NCBI GenBank assembly: GCA_937900965.1
Contig: CALCGJ010000290.1
Location: forward strand, 1-43,959
Reading direction: 5' to 3'
Length of the DNA: 43,959 bases
Origin: an uncultured Bacteroidota bacterium
GTDB taxonomy: Bacteria; Bacteroidota; Bacteroidia; Bacteroidales; FEN-979
This document shows positions 7,204-16,701 of the stretch, piece by piece. The translations under genes and the position numbers were made by a program. The notes under the pieces were generated by a model. It was not told where the DNA came from, searched no databases, and was given only the letters and a program-made list of their open reading frames with translations. Each line of letters opens with the position of its first letter. Positions within the stretch are counted from its first letter, which is position 1.

Positions 7204-7309
7204 TTCAAGTGTCAATGTTCAAGATTCAAGGTAAATTCATTCCTGCATTCCTTCATTCCTGCATTCCTGCATTCCTACCTCCCTACCTCCCCACTTCCCC
7301 ACCTTCTTA
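7204..7309. repeat. Periodic array: 7-bp units then 8-bp units
   Basis: Positions 7204-7231 read TTCAAGT, GTCAATG, TTCAAGA, TTCAAGG (period 7). From 7238 the period is 8: CATTCCTG, CATTCCTT, CATTCCTG, CATTCCTG, CATTCCTA, then CCTCCCTA, CCTCCCCA, CTTCCCCA, CCTTCTTA. Nine octamers stay in phase while the word drifts, as in the array at 2323-2413. The array runs into the 3' end of the MFS gene. Confidence 0.75.
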
Positions 7310-8615
7310 CCTTACTTCCCCATATCGCATAGTAAACGATCACCATATAGCACGGCACCGCCAGCCAGTAAGCCTGTTGTGAACTCCACTCATCGGACAG
7401 GTATCCCCAGATTAGCGGAAGGATTGCTCCTCCGGCGATCGCCATGATAAGCAACGCCGATCCTGTTTTTATAAAGCGGCCCAGATCATGGATTGCAAGG
7501 GGCCATATTGCAGGCCATACAAGGGCATTCGCCAATCCGAGGAGAGCAACAAACAAAATGGTATACGGCAGTACAAGTTCAACACTCCTGAAGGTCATCA
7601 TATCGAAAAAGGGAAACGTAACGGAAGATTCGGTCGGGACAACAATCGCCAGGATCGTAAACAGGATTCCCAGGATGCCACTCCAGGCGAGAGCGCTTTT
7701 TTGTGAAAGAAGTTTCGGTATGGCGACAATGCCCACGATGTATCCCAGCACCATTGCGATAAGTACCAGCGACGTGTAATATTTTGCCGACTCCAATGGT
7801 ACTCCAATGGAGTGACCATACCGGATGATTGTATCTCCGGCAATTACCTCTACGCCAACATAAAAGAAGAGGGTTAACACCCCAAGGATCAGGTGTGGAA
7901 ACTGCAGGATGGAGCTTCTGGAAGCTGCATAGGTTGAATCGGCATCCGGATCCTGTTCCATTTCAACTTCAGGGAGTGGAGCATACCGGATCAACAGCCC
8001 CAGCACAAACAACACCCCGGTCATTACCAGGTAGGGCCCTATCACACGACGAGCCAGGCTGTCAAGTGCCAGGGATCTGGTGGCTTCATCCATCCCATCA
8101 AGGCTAAGCAGGAAAGCATCCCCGTCATGCAAAATAAAATAGGCAAGGATAAGGGGGGCTATCGCTCCGGCTACCTTATTGCAAATTCCCATGATGCTGA
8201 TCCTCCGGGCTGCACTTTCCCTTGGCCCTATAATAGTGATGTAGGGATTAGAGGCCGTTTGCAATATCGCCAATCCTGTTCCCAACACAAACAAGCCCAG
8301 CAGGAAGATTGAATAGGTGCGGCTCACAGCAGCCGGGATGAAGATAAGGGTTCCCAGCGCCATCACCCATAAACCAACCATCATGCCATTCTTAAAACCG
8401 GTCTTCTTAAGGATCCAGGAGGAGGGCAATGCCATCACGGTATATGAGATGTAGAAAGCGAATGCCACGAAGAGTGCCTGAAAGTTCGATAACTCACAGG
8501 AAATTTTCAGGTAAGGAATCAGAATGCCGTTTAACCATGTAACGAATCCGAAGATGAAAAAGAAAACCCCAATGATAGTGATCGAAAGAATATAATCTCT
8601 GGAACTGGTTGTCAT
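7275..8615 (-). CDS. Sugar MFS transporter, FucP/GluP (FHS) type
   Basis: A 446-residue permease from ATG 8615 (MTTSSRDYILSITIIGVFFF); the track start adds 13 unlikely residues. Twelve hydrophobic segments can be placed. The FHS family signatures are clear: GFVTWLNGILIPYLK in helix 1, ASNPYITIIGP in the first half, and LGLANALVWPAIWPLAI in the second half. Family members are proton- or sodium-coupled importers of L-fucose, glucose, galactose or amino sugars; the substrate here is unknown. The last 11 residues (RRWGSGEVGR) are encoded inside the octamer array, so the tail is probably not conserved. A TATTTTTG -7 element (8659-8652, minus) lies 37 bp upstream. Confidence 0.9.
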   Translation of the reverse strand: MTTSSRDYILSITIIGVFFFIFGFVTWLNGILIPYLKISCELSNFQALFVAFAFYISYTVMALPSSWILKKTGFKNGMMVGLWVMALGTLIFIPAAVSRTYSIFLLGLFVLGTGLAILQTASNPYITIIGPRESAARRISIMGICNKVAGAIAPLILAYFILHDGDAFLLSLDGMDEATRSLALDSLARRVIGPYLVMTGVLFVLGLLIRYAPLPEVEMEQDPDADSTYAASRSSILQFPHLILGVLTLFFYVGVEVIAGDTIIRYGHSIGVPLESAKYYTSLVLIAMVLGYIVGIVAIPKLLSQKSALAWSGILGILFTILAIVVPTESSVTFPFFDMMTFRSVELVLPYTILFVALLGLANALVWPAIWPLAIHDLGRFIKTGSALLIMAIAGGAILPLIWGYLSDEWSSQQAYWLAVPCYMVIVYYAIWGSKVRRWGSGEVGR

Positions 8616-8707
8616 AATGTGGTTGTTTTTCCTGAATATGGAATGAGTGCACAAAAATAGCGGATTTTCATTTTGTTAACATTTCTTTTATTTTTGATTT
8701 TTCATTG

Positions 8708-8715
8708 TACCTTTG
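8708..8715 (+). promoter_or_regulatory. Putative -7 element of the hybrid kinase operon
   Basis: TACCTTTG matches TAnnTTTG 48 bp before the ATG at 8764. No TTG at the expected -33 distance, so the promoter may be weak or activator-dependent. Confidence 0.4.
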
Positions 8716-8763
8716 ACCAAGAGGCCTGATTTGTTTCATTCACAATCTGGAACGACAATAATT

Positions 8764-10794
8764 ATGGAATACACGAACGAGAAGTTCAACATTTTAATCG
8801 TTGATGACAGGAAGGAGAACCTGATTACCCTGAAGTCTCTTATAGAAAGTCCTGAACTTAATATCATAGAGGCGTTATCAGGGAATGAAGCACTTGCTGT
8901 CATGCTTGAACACAATATCTCTCTGGTTTTAATGGATGTGCAAATGCCTGGCATGGATGGCTTTGAGACTGCCGAACTGATGCGCGGGAGTGAGCGGACA
9001 AAGAACCTGCCGATCATTTTTATCACGGCAACATACCGCCAGCCAAAACAGATATTCCGTGGATATGAGTCCGGTGCGGTTGATTATCTGTATAAGCCAC
9101 TGGACAGGAAAATACTTCAGAGTAAAATCAGGGCCTATATTGAGTTTTTCAAACAAAAACATGAACTTGAAGTAACTACAAGGCAACTCAAGAAAACCCT
9201 TGAAGAGGTTGACCAGGCTAAACGAACGGCAGAGGAGGCCACTATCGCTAAAAGCTCTTTCCTTGCCAGTATGAGTCATGAAATACGAACTCCGTTGAAC
9301 GGGATAATTGGTATGACCGATTTGATACTTATGGATTCAGAGCTGCCCGAACACTACTATGAACATCTCACAGACATCAAGCAGAGCAGCGAGTCGTTGC
9401 TTGAAATCATCAATGAGATCCTGGATGTATCAAAAATTGAAGCCGATAAACTGGAACTTGAACACATTGATTTCAGTCTGAGGGATGTAATCGGGAAGGT
9501 GGTCCGTCTACTCTCAGTTAAGACCTTCCAGAAGAGCCTGGAGTTTATATGTCATTGTCCTCCCGATATTGTCGATAACCTGGTTGGAGACCCTACCCGT
9601 CTACGCCAGATCATGATAAACCTGCTCGGGAATTCTGTGAAATTTACCGAAACCGGCAGCATCACGATTGCCGTGAAACTCCTCGAGAGGGATGAAAAGG
9701 TTGCGCGGATTGAATTTTCGATCTGTGATACAGGAATCGGTATCGATGAGGAGATTCTTCCAAAACTTTTCCGCTCTTTCAGCCAGGCTGCTAAATCTAC
9801 TACCCGAACACATGGGGGAACCGGTCTGGGCCTTTCTATCTCTAAGAAATTGGTGGAGATGATGGGAGGAACCATCCAGTCTACAAGCAAAAAAGGAGAG
9901 GGAAGTTGCTTCATATTTATCCTCCCTATTGATGTGGGAAAAGGGGCGGATTTTGAAACCAAAATCTGTTTGCCTGAAACGATTAAAGATCTCCATGTTA
10001 TGCTGGTCGACATGCAGACTGAACACAACAAGGAGCTGGAGAGTTTTTTCAACCATTGCAACATACCTGTTTCCGTTGTTACTTCGGCTGAAGATGCACT
10101 TAAACTTGCAGCAAAACCTGATGCCAAAAAATTCGGTGTCATCCTGATTGATCATCTGTTACAATATCATGACGGGAAACAACTCTCTCTGCTTCTGGAA
10201 GAGGAGATGCCGGAAGGAACCAATCCATCTTTCATCATGCTTACAGATGATAAATCAATCCATTCAACCAAACGGATTAAACTTGCCGGTATCGATCATA
10301 TCCTGTTTAAACCGGTTATGCAAAAAGAGCTTCAGTGGATGTTTCAGCGAATATTCATGAAGGAGATGGAGCTTCCTGAAAAAGTCACCAGTTCCCATCC
10401 AGAGGCATCCGACAGATCCTTACGTGATCTGACCGTCCTTCTTGCTGAAGACAATGTGATCAATCAGAAGATCGTAGTACAACTGCTCTCCAAACGGGGA
10501 ATAAAAGTGATCACGGCAAGCAATGGCCTTGAAGTGGTAGAGCGGGCCAATGAACGGAAATACGACCTGGTTTTCATGGATGTCCAGATGCCGGAACAGG
10601 ATGGTTTTGAGGCAACGCGGCAGATTCGCAGCAACACAAAAGGGCCTAACGCAAACACTCCGATAATTGCACTGACTGCCAATGCCATGAAGGGCGACCG
10701 CGAAATGTGTATTGAGGCAGGCATGAATGAATATCTTTCCAAACCATTGAATCCTGATGAGATCTTTCACTCCATCGAAGAATTTTGTAAATAA
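8764..10794 (+). CDS. Hybrid histidine kinase, REC-HisKA-HATPase-REC-REC
   Basis: A 676-residue soluble kinase from ATG 8764 ([15 protein letters not shown]). Domains in order: N-terminal receiver (residues ~8-125, acidic pair DD14-15, phosphoacceptor D58 in LMDVQMPG); coiled coil 130-165; HisKA with H172 in [12 protein letters not shown]; HATPase with N box around 287-291 (NLLGNSVKF) and G boxes DTGIGID and GGTGLGLS; a divergent receiver-like domain (~408-535) with D463 but without the double acidic pair; and a canonical receiver (~556-676, D606). No membrane segment, so it acts in the cytoplasm and takes input through its first receiver. It lies 19 bp upstream of a membrane-bound hybrid kinase and is surely cotranscribed with it. 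The signal is unknown. Confidence 0.92.
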   Translation: MEYTNEKFNILIVDDRKENLITLKSLIESPELNIIEALSGNEALAVMLEHNISLVLMDVQMPGMDGFETAELMRGSERTKNLPIIFITATYRQPKQIFRGYESGAVDYLYKPLDRKILQSKIRAYIEFFKQKHELEVTTRQLKKTLEEVDQAKRTAEEATIAKSSFLASMSHEIRTPLNGIIGMTDLILMDSELPEHYYEHLTDIKQSSESLLEIINEILDVSKIEADKLELEHIDFSLRDVIGKVVRLLSVKTFQKSLEFICHCPPDIVDNLVGDPTRLRQIMINLLGNSVKFTETGSITIAVKLLERDEKVARIEFSICDTGIGIDEEILPKLFRSFSQAAKSTTRTHGGTGLGLSISKKLVEMMGGTIQSTSKKGEGSCFIFILPIDVGKGADFETKICLPETIKDLHVMLVDMQTEHNKELESFFNHCNIPVSVVTSAEDALKLAAKPDAKKFGVILIDHLLQYHDGKQLSLLLEEEMPEGTNPSFIMLTDDKSIHSTKRIKLAGIDHILFKPVMQKELQWMFQRIFMKEMELPEKVTSSHPEASDRSLRDLTVLLAEDNVINQKIVVQLLSKRGIKVITASNGLEVVERANERKYDLVFMDVQMPEQDGFEATRQIRSNTKGPNANTPIIALTANAMKGDREMCIEAGMNEYLSKPLNPDEIFHSIEEFCK

Positions 10795-10813
10795 GCTATA
10801 ACAACAAAAAAAT

Positions 10814-13800
10814 ATGTGGAATAGAGTCGAAAAAACAATTCACAAATACTTTCCCGACTTTCACTGGAGAACTCTTAAAAATCTTGGAATAGGAAAAACC
10901 ATGTTATTGTGGTTTCTGGCTATCTCCCTGATCCCACTTGCCTCACTAAGTTTCATTAACTATCTCTATTATTACCAGGGACTTAACATTTTAACCAAGA
11001 AATCCCTTTTTACCACCTCCCAACTCCGGGTTAATGATTTGAATAATTATTTTCAGCAAGCTGATAACTATCTCACCTTCTTAAAAGAGGACCCGGAACA
11101 CATCGAGCTCCTTTCCAGGGCAGATCATGAGATGAAGGCTTCGGGAATTTCTCCTTCTGAATTCGTCTCAACAGCCCAATACAGGACTACTGCCACGCAG
11201 TTAAAACACAGCTTTGGGAAATCCTGGGAACTGGAAGGACTTTATAACATTTTGATGATAAACCTAGATGGTACTATCGTTTTCAGTTTGAAAAATATGG
11301 GGATAGCCGGACAAAACCTCAATGAGGGTATCCTTTCAAATTCTCATATCAGCAAGACATTCGGAAAGATTCTCAGAAGCAGTTCCACCCTCTTTTCCGA
11401 TCTGGAATACTTCCCTTCTTCAAATAACGTCATTACCGGTTTCCTTGGATGTCCCATTTCTGACCCGCAAGGCAACAAGATTGGGGTGCTGGGTATCCAG
11501 ATCACCACCGAACGGATCGACAGGATCATCCAGTACAGTGTTGGATTCGGAAGTACAATGAAGGTCTACCTGGTTGGCCTGGATCTCAACCTTCGGTCAG
11601 TGGGTGAATCCGGGAACAGCGAAGTACTTCTGCGCCAATCAGAAGACAATTCCAAGACACGGCTGTGGCGCTCATCCAAGATCAACTCCTCTATCTCCAC
11701 TCCTGATGGTAAACCGATCATCGAAGAGGTCAGTTATTATCAAAATTCTCAGGATCTGGATGTTATGGGTTTGTTTCGGGAGATTGATTACCTGCAAACA
11801 CTTGGCACCGACTGGGCATTGGTAGAAGAGATCGGAACCTATGAGGCACATGCGATAGGCCGTGAACTTTCCACGTTTGCCAAGATCTCACTCGTTGTCA
11901 CAACCATCTTTGTATTCATCATCTCCCTGTTTGTAACAAGCCGTTTTGTCACACCAATCAAGAGCATCTCTGCCTGGGCAAAACAGGTAGCGTTGGGTGA
12001 GCTGATCAGTAAAGATATCAGGGTATCGGAGGATGAAGTGGGAGAGATGAAACATACATTCAACCGTCTTGTTTCCTCCCTTCAGCAGTATGCTGATGTT
12101 AGCCAGTCGATCGCTTTGGGCGACTATTCCAAAAAGGTTCCGATACGGAGCCAGGAAGATATTCTCGGCAAATCCATGAATGAGATGGTGGAGAGTTTCA
12201 AGGGAGTGGTGAAACAGGCTAAAGCTATTGCAAGTGGAGATTACTCCACCAATGTTGTTCCACGAAGTGATCAGGATACGTTGGGAATTTCCCTGTTCAA
12301 CATGACCAAAAAGCTCCGGGAATCATCATTTGAGATCAAGACACAGGATTGGCTCAAAACCGGAATCAATGAGCTGAGCCTGTTGAGTAGCGGAGAGCAG
12401 GGAATCAAAGATCTCTCTAATGCAGTGTTGACCTTTCTTGCCCATTACCTTGATTCCCAGGTGGGCTTGCTTTTTGTTACCGGCGATAAAAACGAGCTGA
12501 ACCTTACCGCCTCTTTTGCCTGTGAACCGGAGGTCACAACCTTAACATTTGGTAACGGTGTGATAGGACAGGTTGCTAAAGAGAAAAAATCGCTGATATT
12601 CAGTACTGTATCAGATACAATGCCCTCGGTAAATATCGGACCAACCATTGAGAAACCGAGCCATTTCATCATTGCACCTATCTTGTTTGAGGGACAAATT
12701 TTAGGCGTAATCCAGCTAGGCTCCTTCCTGCCATTCGATGAGGTGAAGCAACATTTTCTTGAGATATCACTGGAAACAATCGCATTGGCTATCCATACTG
12801 CCAGGTCGCGTGAACGGGTGGAACAGCTATTACTCAAGACTCAGGAACAAGCCAATGAACTTGCAGAACAGAAAGAGGAGTTGAGGCAGATAAACGAAGA
12901 GTTGGAAGAGCAAACGAAAGCGCTTCGCCAATCGGAGGAGAACCTGCAACACCAACAGGAAGAGCTGCGGGTCATTAACGAAGAGCTGGAAGAGCGAACA
13001 AAAGTACTGGAACTACAACGGGACGACATCCGGAAGAAGAATCAGGCATTGCAATTGGCTCAGATCGAAATCAAGCAGAAAGCCGAAGCTCTTGAAGTAG
13101 CCAGTAAATATAAATCGGAGTTCCTTGCCAACATGTCGCACGAGTTACGTACTCCTCTCAACAGTATCCTCGCTCTTTCAGAATTGTTAGCGCTCAACAA
13201 ACATAAAGGGATGGTAAAAGAGGATATCGAGTTTGCCAATGTGATCAACTCTTCAGGGAAAGATCTTCTTGAGCTGATCAACGACATCCTGGATCTCTCC
13301 AAAGTTGAAGCCGGGAAACTCGAAGTGGATCTCGAAGATCTTTATTTCGAGGATCTTGAAGATTACGTCAGGAAAACCTTCTCCCCTTTAACGAATCAAA
13401 GAGGTATCACCCTGGAATCCAAAATAGAAAAAGGTATTCCTGAACGTATTGAGACAGATCCTCAGCGTGCCCTTCAGATCATCAAGAACCTCCTGTCAAA
13501 TGCTATCAAATTCACTGAAAAAGGAGGTGTCACCTTCAGTATTCACAGGCCTGACAAGGATGTGATTTTTACCAATCCCAACCTCACACCAAAAAATTGT
13601 ATTGCTTTTGATGTCACAGACACAGGGGTCGGTATTCCTGAGGATAAGGTAAATTTAATCTTCGAAGCCTTTCAGCAGGCAGATGGAACAATTAGCCGTA
13701 AGTTCGGGGGGACCGGACTTGGACTTACCATCTCACGCAGTCTGAGCTGGCTCCTTGGCGGAGAGATCAATCTCAAGAGTACTCCAGGCGAAGGCTCAAC

Positions 13801-14347
13801 TTTTACACTGTACCTTCCTGAGAAATTAGATTCTGCAGGCGAGAAACCAAAACAAAAAGAACCTTTAGTTGCCTTTGAAGAGGATCAGGAGACAGATGCT
13901 CCTGATGAGAAAGAGGCCGCCCCTGAAGAGACAGAAAAACCTTCGTATGCAGAAAATAAATCCAACAAGGTATTTGAGAACAAAAAAATCCTGATTGTTG
14001 ATGATGACATGCGGAACGTTTTCGTTCTCACAAAAATACTGGAAGATAAGAAGGTCCAGATTATAGTGGGAAAAAATGGCCGGGAAGGGATTGATAAACT
14101 AAACCAGAACCCTGATACCGCTTTAGTCATTATGGATATCATGATGCCGGAGATGGATGGATATGAGGCAATGCGGGAGATCCGCAAGGATAAACGTTTT
14201 GTTAAACTTCCGATGATCGCACTAACGGCAAAAGCGATGAAGGGAGACCGTGAGAAATGTATCGAAGCAGGAGCTAATGATTACCTCTCTAAACCTGTCC
14301 AACCAGAAAAATTGGTTTCACTCCTCCGGGTCTGGATCCAGAAATAG
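10814..14347 (+). CDS. Membrane hybrid histidine kinase, Cache-like/HAMP/GAF/HisKA/REC
   Basis: An 1177-residue sensor. TM1 lies at ~28-50 and TM2 at ~357-380, enclosing a ~300-residue periplasmic domain with a dCache-like layout (VLGIQITTERIDRII is the typical PAS-fold end). Then a HAMP (PIKSISAWAKQVALGEL) and two further HAMP-like repeats (SIALGDYSKKV, AIASGDYSTNV), a GAF domain (~530-670), a long glutamate/glutamine coiled coil with an internal duplication (EELRQINEELEEQTK / EELRVINEELEERTK), HisKA with the histidine near 776 (NMSHELRTPLNS), HATPase (GGTGLGLTIS), an acidic linker and a receiver (~1060-1177, D1108). This architecture is known from multi-sensor kinases of adaptive stress pathways. 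Cotranscribed with the preceding cytoplasmic kinase. Its last 30 bp overlap the 3' end of phoU on the other strand. Confidence 0.92.
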   Translation: MWNRVEKTIHKYFPDFHWRTLKNLGIGKTMLLWFLAISLIPLASLSFINYLYYYQGLNILTKKSLFTTSQLRVNDLNNYFQQADNYLTFLKEDPEHIELLSRADHEMKASGISPSEFVSTAQYRTTATQLKHSFGKSWELEGLYNILMINLDGTIVFSLKNMGIAGQNLNEGILSNSHISKTFGKILRSSSTLFSDLEYFPSSNNVITGFLGCPISDPQGNKIGVLGIQITTERIDRIIQYSVGFGSTMKVYLVGLDLNLRSVGESGNSEVLLRQSEDNSKTRLWRSSKINSSISTPDGKPIIEEVSYYQNSQDLDVMGLFREIDYLQTLGTDWALVEEIGTYEAHAIGRELSTFAKISLVVTTIFVFIISLFVTSRFVTPIKSISAWAKQVALGELISKDIRVSEDEVGEMKHTFNRLVSSLQQYADVSQSIALGDYSKKVPIRSQEDILGKSMNEMVESFKGVVKQAKAIASGDYSTNVVPRSDQDTLGISLFNMTKKLRESSFEIKTQDWLKTGINELSLLSSGEQGIKDLSNAVLTFLAHYLDSQVGLLFVTGDKNELNLTASFACEPEVTTLTFGNGVIGQVAKEKKSLIFSTVSDTMPSVNIGPTIEKPSHFIIAPILFEGQILGVIQLGSFLPFDEVKQHFLEISLETIALAIHTARSRERVEQLLLKTQEQANELAEQKEELRQINEELEEQTKALRQSEENLQHQQEELRVINEELEERTKVLELQRDDIRKKNQALQLAQIEIKQKAEALEVASKYKSEFLANMSHELRTPLNSILALSELLALNKHKGMVKEDIEFANVINSSGKDLLELINDILDLSKVEAGKLEVDLEDLYFEDLEDYVRKTFSPLTNQRGITLESKIEKGIPERIETDPQRALQIIKNLLSNAIKFTEKGGVTFSIHRPDKDVIFTNPNLTPKNCIAFDVTDTGVGIPEDKVNLIFEAFQQADGTISRKFGGTGLGLTISRSLSWLLGGEINLKSTPGEGSTFTLYLPEKLDSAGEKPKQKEPLVAFEEDQETDAPDEKEAAPEETEKPSYAENKSNKVFENKKILIVDDDMRNVFVLTKILEDKKVQIIVGKNGREGIDKLNQNPDTALVIMDIMMPEMDGYEAMREIRKDKRFVKLPMIALTAKAMKGDREKCIEAGANDYLSKPVQPEKLVSLLRVWIQK

Positions 14348-15007
14348 GGATTCCGGCTTCTTGTGCTTGATCATCTTCCCATCAACAATAAAGACGATAG
14401 ATTCTGCGATGTTTGTTGAATAATCTCCGATACGCTCCATCTGAGTCAGTATGATGATCAACGCTGAGGCAACAACAATCACCTCCCGCTTTTGACCCAT
14501 CTCTTCCAGAATGTTATCGGTAATCTTCTTGCAAAGACTTTCAATAGCCGAAGCCTGAATAAAAATATCCCTGACAAACGTTGTGTTCCAGGTATTAAGG
14601 ATTGTTATTACGTCCTTTACAATTACATCTGTCATACGGATCAGCTCCTCCATCTCCAGCTCCTTCAGTATCTCAGGGTATTCAGAAATCGCCTCTACCC
14701 TGGATGCGATCCCTACTGCATGATCACCCATCCGTTCCAGGTCATTGTTCATCTTTAGCGATGACATGATCATCCTCAGATCGGTTGCAACAGGCTGCTG
14801 AAGCGCAAAGATGCGCTGACAGAGTTTGTCGATCTTCACATCAAGCTTATCAACTATTTTATCGTTGCTGATTACCTGGGAGGCAAGATCTGTATCGCAA
14901 GTCTGTAAAGCAAGCATGGTATTGTGAATCTGGTCTGCCACCAGGTTTCCCATTTTTAGAATCCGTTTTTTTAGCTTTTTCAGCTCCTGTTCAAAATGTC
15001 GTTCCAT
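14318..15007 (-). CDS. phoU: Phosphate transport system regulator PhoU
   Basis: A 229-residue all-helical cytoplasmic protein from ATG 15007 (MERHFEQELKKLKKRIL). It contains the two PhoU repeats, each with the E/D-x3-D metal-binding signature: NDLERMGDHAVGIA in the first and TQMERIGDYSTNIAE in the second. PhoU restrains the PstSCAB transporter and transmits phosphate sufficiency to the PhoR kinase. It is the last gene of the pst operon, 21 bp behind pstB, and its tail overlaps the tail of the convergent kinase gene by 30 bp. Confidence 0.97.
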   Translation of the reverse strand: MERHFEQELKKLKKRILKMGNLVADQIHNTMLALQTCDTDLASQVISNDKIVDKLDVKIDKLCQRIFALQQPVATDLRMIMSSLKMNNDLERMGDHAVGIASRVEAISEYPEILKELEMEELIRMTDVIVKDVITILNTWNTTFVRDIFIQASAIESLCKKITDNILEEMGQKREVIVVASALIIILTQMERIGDYSTNIAESIVFIVDGKMIKHKKPESLFLDPDPEE

Positions 15008-15028
15008 CGTTTCAGGTGTTGATAATGA

Positions 15029-15787
15029 TTAACCAAAACGCCCGGTGATGTAATCTTCTGTCTGCTTCTTGTCAGGTGTTGTAAAGATTTTTTTTGTCTT
15101 TCCAAACTCTATCAATTCACCCAGATAAAAGAAAGCGGTAAGATCACTAACCCTGGCTGCTTGCTGCATGTTATGCGTAACGATTACTATGGTGAAATTC
15201 TTTTTTAGTTCAAAGATAAGCTCTTCTATTTTTGCGGTTGATATGGGGTCCAATGCACTGGCCGGCTCGTCCATCAGTATGATCTCCGGATTGACGGCAA
15301 GGGTACGGGCAATGCATAGCCTTTGTTGCTGACCTCCTGAAAGGCCTAACGCCGAATGGTTCAGCCTGTCTTTCACCTCATTCCAGATGGCAGCACGTTG
15401 CAACGAAGTTACCACAATCTCCTCCAGATCTTTTTTATTATTAATCCCATTGATCTTTGGTCCGTATGCGACATTTTCAAAGATTGATTTGGCAAAAGGG
15501 TTGGACTTCTGAAAAACCATTCCGATCTTCTTCCTGAGGTTTACAACATCTACCTTCTTGTCGTAGATATCAAGTCCGTCTATGAGTACCTTTCCTGATG
15601 TCTTAACATTTGGGATCAGGTCGTTCATTCGGTTCAGGGTTCTCAGAAATGTCGATTTTCCACATCCAGACGGGCCAATGAATGCCGTCACCTGGTTCTC
15701 CGGAATTTCAACGGAGACCGAATTGAGAGCCATTTTCTCCCCATAGTAGAGGGAGAGCGCTTCGGTGACGATTTTCGTGTCTTTCAT
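15029..15787 (-). CDS. pstB: Phosphate ABC transporter ATP-binding protein PstB
   Basis: A 252-residue ATPase, the usual PstB length. Walker A is GPSGCGKST, the Q-loop lies in [10 protein letters not shown], the ABC signature is [16 protein letters not shown], Walker B is [12 protein letters not shown] and the H-loop is [25 protein letters not shown] and [15 protein letters not shown] are PstB-specific. It powers phosphate import through PstC/PstA. Located 11 bp behind pstA and 21 bp before phoU. Confidence 0.98.
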   Translation of the reverse strand: MKDTKIVTEALSLYYGEKMALNSVSVEIPENQVTAFIGPSGCGKSTFLRTLNRMNDLIPNVKTSGKVLIDGLDIYDKKVDVVNLRKKIGMVFQKSNPFAKSIFENVAYGPKINGINNKKDLEEIVVTSLQRAAIWNEVKDRLNHSALGLSGGQQQRLCIARTLAVNPEIILMDEPASALDPISTAKIEELIFELKKNFTIVIVTHNMQQAARVSDLTAFFYLGELIEFGKTKKIFTTPDKKQTEDYITGRFG

Positions 15788-15798
15788 TCTTTGCTTCT

Positions 15799-16701
15799 TT
15801 AGGCCTTCACTCTCCGGCGAATTCTTGCCCGGATAATGACGGCTATAAAATTCAGTAAAAATGTCAACATCAACAACACCAGTGTCGTAGCGTATTGGAT
15901 GGACATAGTTCCATCTACGTCGGCCGATTGTGTTGACATGATGTATATGTGGTATCCCAGGTTCATAAACTGATCACTCAGGGATGTGGGAAGTGTTGCC
16001 AGGTAGTAAGCAGCACCAGTGAAAAGAATAGGTGCTACCTCGCCGGCTCCCCGGCTCACTGCCAGTATCATTCCTGTCATGATACCCGATATTGACCCTG
16101 GGATGACAATCTTTTTGATCGTTTGCCACTTTGTAGCTCCCAGTGCCAGACTTGCTTCCCGGAGTTCGCGCGGAACGGTTCGGATCGCCTCCTCCACGGA
16201 AATTATAACCACGGGGAGGGTGAGCAATGACATGGTCAGGCTGGCCCATAAAATATTAGGCTGCGCCCACCTCAGTTCACCTCCCAGAAAAATGGAGTCC
16301 ATTTCGCCTCCTATAAACTTGATAAAGAATCCCAAACCGAACAGCCCGAAAATAATGGCAGGGACTGTTGCCAGTGTGCGAACGGCAAAACGAATGGTTT
16401 GGGCAATCACAGATTTCTCGCTGGCATATTCTGTCAGATAAATAGCGGTGATCGTACCGAAGGGAACGGCAGCAACAGACATGATGATCACCATCAGCGC
16501 AGTCCCGTATATTGCCGGAAAAATTCCCCCCTCTGTCATCCCATTTTCAGGGAAGGCTGTCAAAAACTCCCAGGTTATTTTATCCTTTGATCCAATGATG
16601 ACCACCACCAGGATAACCACGATGATCGCAATGATAGCAATGGCCGAAAAGGCCGATGCCCCCACCAATACTCCTCCGGTGATTTTTCTTCTCCGACTCA
16701 T
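15799..16701 (-). CDS. pstA: Phosphate ABC transporter permease PstA
   Basis: A 300-residue inner-membrane permease with six hydrophobic segments. TM1 is isoleucine/valine-rich ([16 protein letters not shown]). The MetI-type EAA loop that docks on PstB is [24 protein letters not shown], preceded by the PREL-EA motif (VPRELREAS). [18 protein letters not shown] is typical of PstA. Its start overlaps the stop of pstC by 4 bp (ATGA), which suggests translational coupling of the two permease subunits. Confidence 0.97.
   Translation of the reverse strand: MSRRRKITGGVLVGASAFSAIAIIAIIVVILVVVIIGSKDKITWEFLTAFPENGMTEGGIFPAIYGTALMVIIMSVAAVPFGTITAIYLTEYASEKSVIAQTIRFAVRTLATVPAIIFGLFGLGFFIKFIGGEMDSIFLGGELRWAQPNILWASLTMSLLTLPVVIISVEEAIRTVPRELREASLALGATKWQTIKKIVIPGSISGIMTGMILAVSRGAGEVAPILFTGAAYYLATLPTSLSDQFMNLGYHIYIMSTQSADVDGTMSIQYATTLVLLMLTFLLNFIAVIIRARIRRRVKA

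Noticed and set aside
9552-10155. Long minus-strand ORFs (9552..10142, 9601..10155) inside the hybrid kinase
   Set aside because: They mirror the HATPase-coding strand; composition is serine-rich shadow sequence.
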